Assembly: GCA_900553295.1 (NCBI GenBank)
Contig: USCR01000019.1
Location: forward strand, 1-24,409
DNA: 24,409 nt
Source of the DNA: an uncultured Eubacteriales bacterium
GTDB lineage: Bacteria > Bacillota > Clostridia > Christensenellales > Aristaeellaceae
Direction of reading: 5' to 3'
Part shown: positions 15,760 to 22,684 of the stretch, one piece after another
Layout: each line of letters starts with the position of its first letter
Numbering within the stretch: position 1 is the first letter of the stretch
Notes under the pieces: generated by a model
The model's input: the letters and a program-made list of their open reading frames with translations, nothing else
What the model was told of the DNA's origin: nothing
The model's database searches: none
Made by a program: the position numbers and the translations under genes

Positions 15760-15806
15760 GTTTTTCACCTTCCTTCGCAGGAAAGTATGCAGCAGCGGCG
15801 CAATGT

Positions 15807-15835
15807 TTGACATTCCTGGTGAAAAACTATATAAT
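15807..15835 (+). promoter_or_regulatory. Perfect consensus sigma-A promoter for dCMP deaminase
   Basis: TTGACA (15807-15812), exactly 17 bases, then TATAAT (15830-15835). Both hexamers match consensus completely. The predicted start is near 15842. The leader to the ATG at 15917 begins with a GC-rich hairpin (TCCGCGGCGGCGGA). Confidence 0.85.
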
Positions 15836-15916
15836 GTAAAAAAATCTCCGCGGCGGCGGAGCGGAAAGATGCAGGCTTGCGCATCCGCCAGGCGCGTTAT
15901 ACGGGAGGATGCGGCC

Positions 15917-16381
15917 ATGGATAAATGGGATATTCGCTTTATGGAAATGGCGCACGTAATCGCTGGATGGACCAGCTGCTTTATGCCGGGGCGCAGTATC
16001 GGTTGCGTGATTGTAAAGGATAAACGCATTATGACCACCGGCTATAATGGGGCACCGGCAGGGCTGAAAACATGCAAGGAACGCGGGGAGTGCATGCGGC
16101 GCAAGCTGAACATCGCCTCGGGGACGCGGGCGGAATTGTGCTACGCCATTCATGCGGAGCAGAACGCCATTATCCAGGCGGCAAAGCTGGGCGTTTCCAT
16201 TGACGGCGCCACGCTTTACTGCACCCACCAACCATGCAGCGTATGCGCGAAAATGATTATCAACGCGGGCATCCAGCGGGTGGTATATCAGGAAGGATAC
16301 CCGGATGCGTTTTCCTTGGAAATTTTCAAGGAGGCGGGGGTGCGCCTGGAGCAGTTCACGCCCCCGGACGCGCAGGCGTAA
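15917..16381 (+). CDS. Deoxycytidylate deaminase (ComEB-type)
   Basis: The 154-residue protein deaminates dCMP to dUMP and so feeds dTMP synthesis. The zinc and catalytic motifs are intact: HAEQNAI with H79 and the proton-shuttling Glu81, and CTHQPCSVCAKMIINAG with C107 and C110. The N-terminal MAHVIAGWTSCFMPGRSIGCVIV and TGYNGAPAGLKTC segments are typical of the family, and the C(53)..C(59) pair may bind the structural zinc seen in ComEB-type enzymes. GGGAGG lies eight bases before the ATG. The gene stands alone behind a perfect promoter and ends at a terminator shared with the convergent DUF6062 gene. Confidence 0.93.
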   Translation: MDKWDIRFMEMAHVIAGWTSCFMPGRSIGCVIVKDKRIMTTGYNGAPAGLKTCKERGECMRRKLNIASGTRAELCYAIHAEQNAIIQAAKLGVSIDGATLYCTHQPCSVCAKMIINAGIQRVVYQEGYPDAFSLEIFKEAGVRLEQFTPPDAQA

Positions 16382-16409
16382 AAAAGCTGCCGGAGGGTTT
16401 CACGGCAGC
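16380..16409. terminator. Bidirectional terminator between dCMP deaminase and DUF6062
   Basis: GCTGCCG (16386-16392) pairs perfectly with CGGCAGC (16403-16409). On the minus strand it is followed by six U residues. On the plus strand GGAAAGTTTATTTTT follows. It serves both convergent genes and begins at the deaminase stop codon. Confidence 0.85.
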
Positions 16410-16416
16410 GGAAAGT

Positions 16417-17199
16417 TTATTTTTCCTTGGGATTTGGTTCGGCGCCCACGCACCAGCCGCGGAGCTTATTGACGGTGCGCTCCACGGCGTCCTTGGAGTC
16501 GCCCCAGGGCTTATCTTGGTTACGGTAGTCAAACTTAAGGGTGAACCACTCAATATCCTTTTCCATACGGGACAGGTTGTCCCGGGTCAGGGAGGCCAGC
16601 AGTCCGGCAAAGGGTCCCACCAGCTTGGCGGGGAGAAACTCCGCGGCTTTTTCCATGAGCATGGCCGCGTCCGGCAGGCAGAATCCCTTGGACTTCTCCA
16701 GGTGCGCGCGGAAGTCCGCGTCATGCTCATAGAGATGGAAAAAGGTGGCTACATAACGGTCCATATTGGCTTGCAGGCTGTCGCAGAGAATGCAGCTCTG
16801 CCCCAGGCTGGCCATGTCCCGGGCGGCCTGCTCCAGCTCCTTGCGGGCGGCCTGTCCCTTGGCGGTGAGCCGGGCGGCCAGGGAACACTCCGTATAGGCC
16901 TTGGCGGCCTTCTCGGCACGCTCGAGGGGTTTTTCCAGGCGCTTTTCGGTTTCCTTCAGGTGCGTGTGGAGCATCAGTGCGTGCCCCAAACGGTTGCTGG
17001 CGGCAAAGAGCATGGCGTGATGCCGGGCGCAGAAGCCCTTTTCGTTCACCTGAATGCGGGTGTCCGGCTCCATGACCGACGCACCCAGGTAGCGCTCCAC
17101 CTCACCCAGCTCCAGCTTTCGCCGAAGGGCGCACAGGGGGCATTCGCCCTCCAGCTTCATGGCATCCCACACGGGAATGGTATCGATATGATAACGCAT
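16417..17199 (-). CDS. DUF6062 family protein
   Basis: From the ATG at 17199 (AAAGGAGGAGG ending seven bases upstream) the product has 260 residues. It starts MRYHIDTIPVWDAM, has two CxxC pairs (CPLC near residue 22 and CILC near 136) and two further Cys in matching GFC motifs (GFCARHHAM and GFCLPDAAM). The sequence therefore appears as an internal duplication of a CxxC...GFC module, which suggests metal or Fe-S binding. Between them is a highly charged helical stretch (ETEKRLEKPLERAEKAAKAY). I recognise the DUF6062 family but know of no defined function. A longer upstream extension overlaps the divergent SPOR gene and is rejected. Confidence 0.8.
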   Translation of the reverse strand: MRYHIDTIPVWDAMKLEGECPLCALRRKLELGEVERYLGASVMEPDTRIQVNEKGFCARHHAMLFAASNRLGHALMLHTHLKETEKRLEKPLERAEKAAKAYTECSLAARLTAKGQAARKELEQAARDMASLGQSCILCDSLQANMDRYVATFFHLYEHDADFRAHLEKSKGFCLPDAAMLMEKAAEFLPAKLVGPFAGLLASLTRDNLSRMEKDIEWFTLKFDYRNQDKPWGDSKDAVERTVNKLRGWCVGAEPNPKEK

Positions 17200-17227
17200 G
17201 GCATGGCCTCCTCCTTTGTGTACTTGC

Positions 17228-17256
17228 ATCCTAACACAAACCGGCGCCTTTGGCAA
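17228..17256 (-). promoter_or_regulatory. Promoter for the DUF6062 gene
   Basis: On the minus strand TTGCCA (17256-17251), 17 bases, then TAGGAT (17233-17228). The predicted start is near 17221, about 22 bases before the ATG. Confidence 0.5.
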
Positions 17257-17317
17257 GGCGTCATAAGCGCAGCCCGGCGGGCATAAGCTTCCCTGTAACA
17301 ACGGGGGAGGGATGACC

Positions 17318-18172
17318 ATGCAGCGCAGGAGACGGACGGAACGCAGGCGGAGGTTCAGGCGCAGCGGACTGGGAGCCCGGGCTTTGATGGCGCTTTCGGC
17401 GCTGGTGGTCCTGGCGGGGCTTGCCAGCCGCATAACAGGCGGGGAGGAACTGTCCGCCGCGGTGATTGCCACGCCCACGCCCACGCCGCTGACCGCAACC
17501 TTTGACGAAACGGTGGAGACCCGGCAGGTGACCTGCCCGGCGGAAACCTGGTATTGCCTGCAAACCGGCGTGTTTAGTACCCTGGAAGCCGCGCAGGAGA
17601 AAAGCACCGCGTATTCCGACCGGGGCGCGCCGGGATATGTGGCGCAGGACGGGGACAAGTACCGGGTTTTGCTCAGCGCCTATGGCACCCAGGAGGAGGC
17701 CCAGCGGGTCCGGGAACGCCTGGATACCCAACAGGCGGTGGATACTTATGTGCATGAAATGACGCGCCCGGAACTGCCCCTGCAGCTGACAGGCATGCGG
17801 GGACAGCTGGACGTGATTGAAGCGGCCATGGCGCTTTTGCCTACCCTGGCGGATCAGTGGCGGGACGCGGCGCTCATGGTGGATCAGGGAGAGATGACCC
17901 TGGAGGAGGCGCAGCGTATGGCCGCGGAAAGCCTGGAGCAGTGCCGGGTGATGCTGCAGGTGCTCAATGAGCGCTTTGTCAGCCCGGTGCCCGCCCTGGC
18001 CCAGCGGCTGGAGCTGCTCTGCACGGCGGGAATGGGGGCGGCCACACGGCTGGAGGAAGCGGCGCACACGGATCTGACCACCGCCTCCGCGCAGCTGAAA
18101 ATGGAAGCGCTGGGGCTGCACCACGGCATGAAAATTACTTGGGAGGCCATGCTTTCCCAGGATGGGCAATAG
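17318..18172 (+). CDS. SPOR-domain membrane protein
   Basis: The ATG at 17318 is preferred over 17312 because GGAGG (17306-17310) is then seven bases away. The product has 284 residues. It starts with a very basic cytoplasmic stretch (RRRRTERRRRFRRS), one membrane segment (about 24-42) and a short TPTPTP linker. A SPOR-like domain follows (about 70-148: WYCLQTGVFSTLEAAQE, GDKYRVLLSAYGTQEEAQRVRERL), which in known proteins binds denuded glycan strands of septal peptidoglycan. The remaining 130 residues are helical and not recognised. It sits 23 bases before the first hydrogenase-locus gene and may share a transcript with it by position only. I see no strong promoter in the 118-base gap before it. 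Confidence 0.82.
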   Translation: MQRRRRTERRRRFRRSGLGARALMALSALVVLAGLASRITGGEELSAAVIATPTPTPLTATFDETVETRQVTCPAETWYCLQTGVFSTLEAAQEKSTAYSDRGAPGYVAQDGDKYRVLLSAYGTQEEAQRVRERLDTQQAVDTYVHEMTRPELPLQLTGMRGQLDVIEAAMALLPTLADQWRDAALMVDQGEMTLEEAQRMAAESLEQCRVMLQVLNERFVSPVPALAQRLELLCTAGMGAATRLEEAAHTDLTTASAQLKMEALGLHHGMKITWEAMLSQDGQ

Positions 18173-18195
18173 CGGATGAGAGGAATGATGCACGG

Positions 18196-18555
18196 ATGAC
18201 CCTGAGAAAGATTGCCGAGCTCCTTCAAGCGGAGGTGCTCACCGGGGAGGACAAGCTGGATACCGAGGCGGTCACCGCCTGCGGATCGGACCTGATGAGC
18301 GATGTGCTGGCCTTTGTGAAGGACCGCACAATTCTGATTACCGGGCTGGTGAACGCCCATGTGGTGCGCACCGCGGAGATGCTGGACATTATCTGTGTGG
18401 TGTTTGCGCGGGGCAAGCGCCCGGGCGAGGAGATTCTGGAAGCCGCGCGTGAAATCGACCTGCCGGTAATGGCCACCAAAATGACCACCTACACGGCCTG
18501 CGGGGAGCTATATCTCCACGGGCTGCCAGGCACCAAGGAAAAACCCCAGAGTTGA
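18196..18555 (+). CDS. DRTGG-domain protein, hydrogenase-locus type
   Basis: The 119-residue protein begins MTLRKIAELLQAEVLTG and contains a DRTGG-like domain: VTACGSDLMSDVLAFVKDRTILITGLVNAHVVRTAEMLDIICVVFARGKRP. The name-giving motif is degenerate here (DRTIL). Stand-alone DRTGG proteins are regularly encoded in clostridial [FeFe]-hydrogenase loci beside HATPase and sensory hydrogenase genes. Their biochemical role is not established. The start is the ATG at 18196 with GAGAGGA upstream. It precedes the HATPase gene by 20 bases and a second, related DRTGG gene lies at 20400, so the locus holds a pair. Confidence 0.85.
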   Translation: MTLRKIAELLQAEVLTGEDKLDTEAVTACGSDLMSDVLAFVKDRTILITGLVNAHVVRTAEMLDIICVVFARGKRPGEEILEAAREIDLPVMATKMTTYTACGELYLHGLPGTKEKPQS

Positions 18556-18575
18556 TCCGGGAAGGAGAAATCCCC

Positions 18576-19010
18576 ATGAGCCAAGTGCTGATTCGTGAAG
18601 TATTTCCCGTGGCCGCCGGAGCCTATGAAACGGCCGGGGAGGCCTCCGCCGCCATCAAACGCAAGCTCAAGCAGCTGGGCGTGGACAGTGGCGTGCTGCG
18701 GCGGGTTTCCGTGGCCAGCTATGAGGTGGAGCTGAACCTGGTGATTCATTCCATGGGCGGCACGCTGACGCTGACCGTGGACCCGCAGCAGGTGACGCTG
18801 TGCTCCAAGGACGTGGGCCCGGGCATTCCCGACATTGACAAGGCCATGACCGAAGGCTATTCCACAGCCAACGAGGAGGCGCGTTCCCTGGGTTTTGGGG
18901 CGGGCATGGGTTTGCCCAACATGAAGCGGAACGCCTCCACCTTTGAAATTCAGAGTCAGGCGGGGGTGGGCACCAGCATCACCATGGGCTTTCGCCTGGA
19001 CGGAAAATAA
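18576..19010 (+). CDS. ATP-binding protein, anti-sigma-factor-like (HATPase_c)
   Basis: The 144-residue protein has the GHKL ATPase core found in RsbW/SpoIIAB-type kinases: an N-box (SYEVELNLVIHS), the G1 box DVGPGIPDIDKAM, a lid with GYSTANEEARSLGFGAGMGLPNMKRNA, and a closing GVGTSITMGF. It has no histidine kinase phospho-acceptor domain. Known relatives bind ATP and phosphorylate or sequester partners. In hydrogenase loci such proteins stand beside DRTGG proteins and a sensory [FeFe] hydrogenase, suggesting a signalling module. AAGGAG lies eight bases before the ATG. It is 20 bases from the DRTGG gene and 69 bases before the hydrogenase gene. Confidence 0.88.
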   Translation: MSQVLIREVFPVAAGAYETAGEASAAIKRKLKQLGVDSGVLRRVSVASYEVELNLVIHSMGGTLTLTVDPQQVTLCSKDVGPGIPDIDKAMTEGYSTANEEARSLGFGAGMGLPNMKRNASTFEIQSQAGVGTSITMGFRLDGK

Positions 19011-19079
19011 CCCGCGCCTTGAACAGATTATGGCACCGTGCCCCGGACGGCGGTTTCCGGGGAGGAGGAGGCACAGGAG

Positions 19080-20387
19080 ATGGAGGCGGAAAAGAAACGG
19101 TTTCATTCCGTCCGGTTGGAAAAGGATAAGTGCCGGGGCTGCACCAACTGCCTCAAGCGCTGCCCCACGGAGGCCATTCGCGTCCGCGGAGGCCGGGCGC
19201 ATATCATTGATGAAAGGTGCATCGACTGTGGAGAATGCATCCGGGTCTGTGATTACCATGCCAAGGTAGCCGTAACGGACCCCCTGTCCTCCATCAGCCG
19301 GTTCAAATACAAAATTGCGCTGCCTGCGCCTTCCCTGTATGGGCAGTTCAAGAGCCTGCGGCATATTGCCCAGGTGCTCACGGGGCTGAAGCACATGGGG
19401 TTTGATGATGTGTTCGAGGTGGCAAGGGGGGCGGATGTGGTTACCCGGGCCATCCGCGAAAAGCTGCGCCAGCCCGGGCTTCCCCGGCCGCTGATCTCCG
19501 CCGCTTGCCCGGCCATTGTGCGGCTGATCCAGGTGCGATTTCCCGATTTGATTGAGCATATCGTGGACGTGCGCCAGCCCATGGAGGCGGCGGCGCTCAT
19601 TGCCCGGCATGAATTCTGCCGCAAGAACAACGTGGCGCCGGAGGATGTGGGCTGCTTTTTCATTACGCCCTGCCCGGCCAAGGTGACGGCCATTCGCAAC
19701 CCCATCGGCCATGAAACCAGCGCGGTGGATGGCGCGATTTCTGTGCTGGAGATCTACGGCCTGCTGTCCAGCCATACCAGGAGCCACGTCATGGACGACA
19801 GCCTGCTCAAAGCCACCTCCTATGGCATTGGTTGGGCCAACAGCGGTGGTGAGGCGGTGGCCGTATGCCCGGAGAATTCCCTGGCGGTGGACGGCATCGA
19901 AAACGTGATCCGCGTGCTGGAGGAAGTGGAGAACAACAAGCTCAGCGACCTGACCTTTCTGGAATGTTCCGCCTGCACCGGCGGCTGTGTGGGCGGCCCG
20001 CTGAACTTTGAGAACAACTACGTGGCCCGCTCCAGTATCCGCCGCCTGGTGGAGGATCGGGAACGCACCCACCCCGAGGAGCAGGTGGACGTGTCCCTGC
20101 TGACCAAGTATCCGCTGCACAGCCCCAAACCCATTCTGCCCAACAGCGCCATGCAGCTGGATGATGATATTGTGGAAGCCATGCGCAAGATGGAGCGCAT
20201 CGAGGAGATTTACAAGCGGCTCCCGGGATACGATTGCGGCTCCTGCGGGTCGCCTACCTGCCGGACCTTTGCCGAGGACATCGTTCGTGGATATGCCCGG
20301 GAAATGGACTGCATTCATATATTGAAGGAACAGCTCAAAATTATGGCCCAGCAGATGGTAAGCCTGGCCCAGAACACCCGCGAATAA
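19080..20387 (+). CDS. Sensory-type [FeFe] hydrogenase-like protein (group D-like)
   Basis: The 435-residue protein has two N-terminal [4Fe-4S] motifs (C18-C28 and C47-C57), then an Fe_hyd_lg_C domain and a C-terminal FeS motif (GYDCGSCGSPTC: C386, C389, C394, C411). The H-cluster ligands remain: C143 in SAACP, C198 in TPCPAK, C299 and C303 in ECSACTGGCVGG. Catalytic enzymes read TSCCP and MPCxxKxxE; here the proton-transfer Cys is Ala142 and the Glu is replaced (TPCPAKVTAI). There is no PAS domain. Such forms (groups C and D) are thought to sense H2 or redox state rather than turn over quickly. The start at 19080 follows a GGAGGAG site. It is embedded among signalling genes. Confidence 0.9.
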   Translation: MEAEKKRFHSVRLEKDKCRGCTNCLKRCPTEAIRVRGGRAHIIDERCIDCGECIRVCDYHAKVAVTDPLSSISRFKYKIALPAPSLYGQFKSLRHIAQVLTGLKHMGFDDVFEVARGADVVTRAIREKLRQPGLPRPLISAACPAIVRLIQVRFPDLIEHIVDVRQPMEAAALIARHEFCRKNNVAPEDVGCFFITPCPAKVTAIRNPIGHETSAVDGAISVLEIYGLLSSHTRSHVMDDSLLKATSYGIGWANSGGEAVAVCPENSLAVDGIENVIRVLEEVENNKLSDLTFLECSACTGGCVGGPLNFENNYVARSSIRRLVEDRERTHPEEQVDVSLLTKYPLHSPKPILPNSAMQLDDDIVEAMRKMERIEEIYKRLPGYDCGSCGSPTCRTFAEDIVRGYAREMDCIHILKEQLKIMAQQMVSLAQNTRE

Positions 20388-20399
20388 GGAGGACGCAAG

Positions 20400-20753
20400 A
20401 TGACCCTGGAAAACCTTATTGCCCTGACCGGGGCGAAGAACATGACGCCCGGCCTCCCACTGGACACCCAGGTGAGCTGTGGCTATACCTGCGACCTGCT
20501 CAGCTGGGTCATGGCACACGGCAAGCAGGGCATGGCCTGGATCACCGTGCAGACGCACATGAACGTCATCGCCGTGGCCTCCCTGATGGAAATGGCGGCG
20601 GTTATCATTCCCGAGGGTATCCAGATGGAGGAACCCTCCCTGGAAAAGGCGCGGGAGGAAGGCGTGGCCGTGCTGCAAAGCGATAAGACCGCCTTTGCGC
20701 TTTGCGCCCTGCTGGCACAGCACGGCTTGCCATCGTCCCAGCCGGGGGATTGA
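20400..20753 (+). CDS. Second DRTGG-domain protein of the hydrogenase locus
   Basis: The 117-residue protein (MTLENLIALTGAKNM..., then VSCGYTCDLLSWVMAHGKQGMAWITVQTHMNVIAVASLMEMAAVIIPEG) is homologous in layout to the product at 18196: a short N-terminal helix, a CGxxxDLLS/DVLAF core and a C-terminal helical end. The literal DRTGG motif is not kept. It begins 12 bases after the hydrogenase-like gene with AAGGAGGA upstream, and the PHP gene follows after three bases, so it is clearly in the same operon. Its function is unknown; it is probably a partner of the neighbouring signalling proteins. Confidence 0.85.
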   Translation: MTLENLIALTGAKNMTPGLPLDTQVSCGYTCDLLSWVMAHGKQGMAWITVQTHMNVIAVASLMEMAAVIIPEGIQMEEPSLEKAREEGVAVLQSDKTAFALCALLAQHGLPSSQPGD

Positions 20754-20756
20754 GCC

Positions 20757-21455
20757 ATGTATGTGGACCTGCACATCCATTCCTGCCTGAGCCCTTGTGC
20801 CGATGACGACATGACCCCCGCCAATATCTGCGGCATGGCCAGCATCAAGGGCTTGGATGCCATTGCCGTAACGGACCATAATTGTGCCCGAAACCTGCCC
20901 TATGTAAAGGAGGCAGCGGATGCGTTCCACATCATCCTGCTGCCGGGCATGGAGATTACCACCCGGGAGGAAGTGCATGTGCTGGGCTACTTTCCCACGG
21001 TGGAGGTGGCCATGGAAGCGGGGGAATTCTTTGCGTCTCATCTGCCGCCCATGAAAAACCGCCCCGCCTTCTTTGGCAGGCAGCTGGTGGTGGATACCGA
21101 CGACCAGGTGGTGGATGAGGAGCAACGGCTGCTGATTGGCGCGACAGACTTGTCCCTGACCCAATGCGTGGCGGAGATCCGCGGCCGAGGCGGCGTGGCG
21201 GTGCCGGCGCACATCAACCGGGGGAGCAACGGCCTGTTGATCAACCTGGGCATGATGCCCCCGGAACCGGACTTTCACGTGGTGGAGGTATGGCCGGATC
21301 AGCCAGCCCTGCCGGAGGCGGTGAAAGGCCGGCGCGTTTTGCATGCTTCCGACGCGCACCAGCTGGGAAATATTCGTGAGGCTGTTTTTGACATACCCAC
21401 GGAGCGCTTTTCTTTTGGCGGATTGTGGACGTGGTTGCATGATTTTCACAGATAA
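20757..21455 (+). CDS. PHP-domain metal-dependent phosphoesterase
   Basis: The 232-residue protein has the complete set of PHP metal motifs: DLHIHS (H6, H8), AVTDHN (D40, H41), GMEITT (E66), EVHVLGY (H74), VPAHINR (H152) and LHASDAH (H196, D199, H201). Single-domain PHP proteins are trinuclear metal phosphoesterases acting on sugar phosphates or nucleotides. The substrate here is unknown, but PHP genes often stand in this position in clostridial hydrogenase loci. The ATG is three bases after the DRTGG stop, with GGGGG upstream. It ends the first half of the locus, before an AT-rich gap of 185 bases. Confidence 0.92.
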   Translation: MYVDLHIHSCLSPCADDDMTPANICGMASIKGLDAIAVTDHNCARNLPYVKEAADAFHIILLPGMEITTREEVHVLGYFPTVEVAMEAGEFFASHLPPMKNRPAFFGRQLVVDTDDQVVDEEQRLLIGATDLSLTQCVAEIRGRGGVAVPAHINRGSNGLLINLGMMPPEPDFHVVEVWPDQPALPEAVKGRRVLHASDAHQLGNIREAVFDIPTERFSFGGLWTWLHDFHR

Positions 21456-21580
21456 TCGTTGACAAATTTGTACAAAAAAATTTTTTCTCTCCGTGGGAAG
21501 TGATGAAAATAGCACAAGGCATGACTGTGCTTTCACTAAAGACTATCTTTTCGGATAGAAATATGTTAAAATAACTACAA
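21456..21580 (+). promoter_or_regulatory. AT-rich regulatory gap with a weak -10 and a possible Rex-like operator
   Basis: This gap is sharply more AT-rich than the flanking genes. TTGACA lies at 21459-21464, overlapping the palindrome ACAAATTTGT, but no -10 box follows at the right distance. A better -10, TAAAAT (21567-21572), overlaps ATGTTAAAATAACTACAA (21563-21580). That site matches the clostridial Rex pattern TTGTTAA-N4-TTAACAA at 10 of 14 fixed positions by my count. Rex is the NADH/NAD+-sensing repressor and controls hydrogenase genes in several Clostridia. The matching -35 is poor. A terminator for the PHP gene is not evident, though GCACA/TGTGC forms a small hairpin. Confidence 0.35.
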
Positions 21581-21622
21581 GTGCGAACGCACAAACCGTA
21601 CCGCGAAAAGGTGAAACACCTT
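21581..21622 (+). other. Two perfect leader hairpins before the NuoE ribosome site
   Basis: GTGCG-AA-CGCAC (21581-21592) and AAGGTG-AAA-CACCTT (21608-21622) lie in the predicted leader. The second ends three bases before GGAGG (21626-21630). They may protect the mRNA or tune translation of the HndA/NuoE operon. Neither has a U-run, so they are not terminators. Confidence 0.5.
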
Positions 21623-21640
21623 GAAGGAGGGTCAAGATTT

Positions 21641-22108
21641 ATGCCGGATCAAAGAGAAAAATACGTGCAGCTCCAGGAAGCGATTAACCGGCACAAGGGG
21701 GAACCCGGAGCGCTGATGCCGGTGCTTCAGGAGGCACAGAATATTTTTGGCTATGTGCCCCTGGACGTGCAGGAACAGATCGCAGACGGGCTGGACACAA
21801 CGCTAAGCGAAGTGTATGGTGTTGCAACGTTCTATTCCCAGTTTTCCCTGGAGCCTAAGGGGCAGTATGTGGTGGGCGTGTGCCTGGGTACGGCTTGCTA
21901 CGTAAAGGGTTCCCAGAAGGTGCTGGACAAGCTGAGTGAAGAGCTCAAGATTCCTGTGGGCAAAACCACCGAGGACGGACGCTTCACCCTGAATGCCACC
22001 CGCTGCCTGGGCGCGTGCGGCCTGGCCCCTGTAATGATGATTAACGACGAGGTTTACGGACGCCTGACGCCCGACGAAATCCCGGCGATTATCGCCAAGT
22101 ACCGCTAA
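21641..22108 (+). CDS. NuoE-like subunit of NAD(H)-dependent [FeFe] hydrogenase (HndA/HydC type)
   Basis: The 155-residue thioredoxin-like ferredoxin has the four [2Fe-2S] ligands of NuoE/HndA: C81 and C86 (CLGTACYVKG), C122 and C126 (RCLGACGLAP). GVATFYSQFSLEPKG is the family signature. It passes electrons between the flavin subunit and the hydrogenase subunit of the cytoplasmic complex. The ATG at 21641 has GGAGG ten bases upstream; an in-frame start at 21581 would lie within the leader hairpins. Next come an HATPase gene, an HndB-like gene and NuoF/HndC. In Desulfovibrio the order is hndABCD; the inserted HATPase gene is typical of Clostridia. Confidence 0.94.
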   Translation: MPDQREKYVQLQEAINRHKGEPGALMPVLQEAQNIFGYVPLDVQEQIADGLDTTLSEVYGVATFYSQFSLEPKGQYVVGVCLGTACYVKGSQKVLDKLSEELKIPVGKTTEDGRFTLNATRCLGACGLAPVMMINDEVYGRLTPDEIPAIIAKYR

Positions 22109-22129
22109 AGCGGCGCGAGGTGGAAAGCC

Positions 22130-22684
22130 ATGCGGGACTTATCGCTGCATCTGCTGGATCTGACGCAAAACAGCGTAACGGCTGGCGCTTCCCTGGTGGA
22201 AATACTGCTTACCCTGGAGGAAAACGGCTGGCTGACGATGGTGATCCGCGATGATGGCAGGGGCATGAGCCCCGAGCTGCTGGCCCGGGTGACCAGCCCA
22301 TTTGCTACCACCCGCACCACCCGCAAGGTGGGGCTGGGTATTCCCATGATGCAGGAAAACGCCGAAAAGACCGGCGGCAAGCTGAACATACGCAGCACGG
22401 AGGGGGAGGGGACGGAGCTCACCGTAACCCTTGATACGAAGCACATCGATTGCTTACCCCTGGGAGACTTGTCCGGAACGCTGCTGAGCCTGATCCTGAT
22501 GCATCCGGACAGGCCGGATTTCCACTTTCACGGCGCGTCGCCGCAGGGACAATGCGACGTGGACACCCGGGAAATCCGTCAGGCGGCGGGAAATCTGCCG
22601 CTGAACGAGCCAGCCATTGCCGCGTGGCTTCAGGAAGCGATCCATGAAGAAATCAATCCGATCTTTGGAGGTGCGAACCTATGA
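22130..22684 (+). CDS. ATP-binding protein (HATPase_c), second of the locus
   Basis: The 184-residue protein carries a GHKL ATPase domain in residues 1-105: N-box (LLDLTQNSVTAGAS), G1 (RDDGRGMSPELL), G2 with TTRTTRKVGLGIPMMQENAEKTGG, and GEGTELTVTL. No dimerisation or phospho-acceptor domain precedes it. The C-terminal 80 residues (HIDCLPLGDLSGTLLSLI...) are not recognised and set it apart from the HATPase at 18576. It lies between nuoE and the HndB-like gene and shares four bases (ATGA) with the latter, so it is co-translated with hydrogenase subunits. This suggests a role in their regulation or assembly. Confidence 0.87.
   Translation: MRDLSLHLLDLTQNSVTAGASLVEILLTLEENGWLTMVIRDDGRGMSPELLARVTSPFATTRTTRKVGLGIPMMQENAEKTGGKLNIRSTEGEGTELTVTLDTKHIDCLPLGDLSGTLLSLILMHPDRPDFHFHGASPQGQCDVDTREIRQAAGNLPLNEPAIAAWLQEAIHEEINPIFGGANL

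Noticed and set aside
15760..16038. N-terminal extension of the flippase gene to 16038
   Set aside because: It would run antisense through the dCMP deaminase start and its consensus promoter; the GTG at 15759 has a good ribosome site and begins the conserved N-terminus.
17312..18172. SPOR-domain protein as a displaced RnfG
   Set aside because: It has a single membrane segment, but no flavinylation motif of the S-x-A-T type and a clear SPOR-like domain instead of an FMN-binding domain.
18489..21536. A 1015-codon open frame on the minus strand across the hydrogenase genes
   Set aside because: It is antisense to five well-supported genes, its translation is rich in His, Gly and Arg without domain motifs, and it arises from GC-biased codon use.
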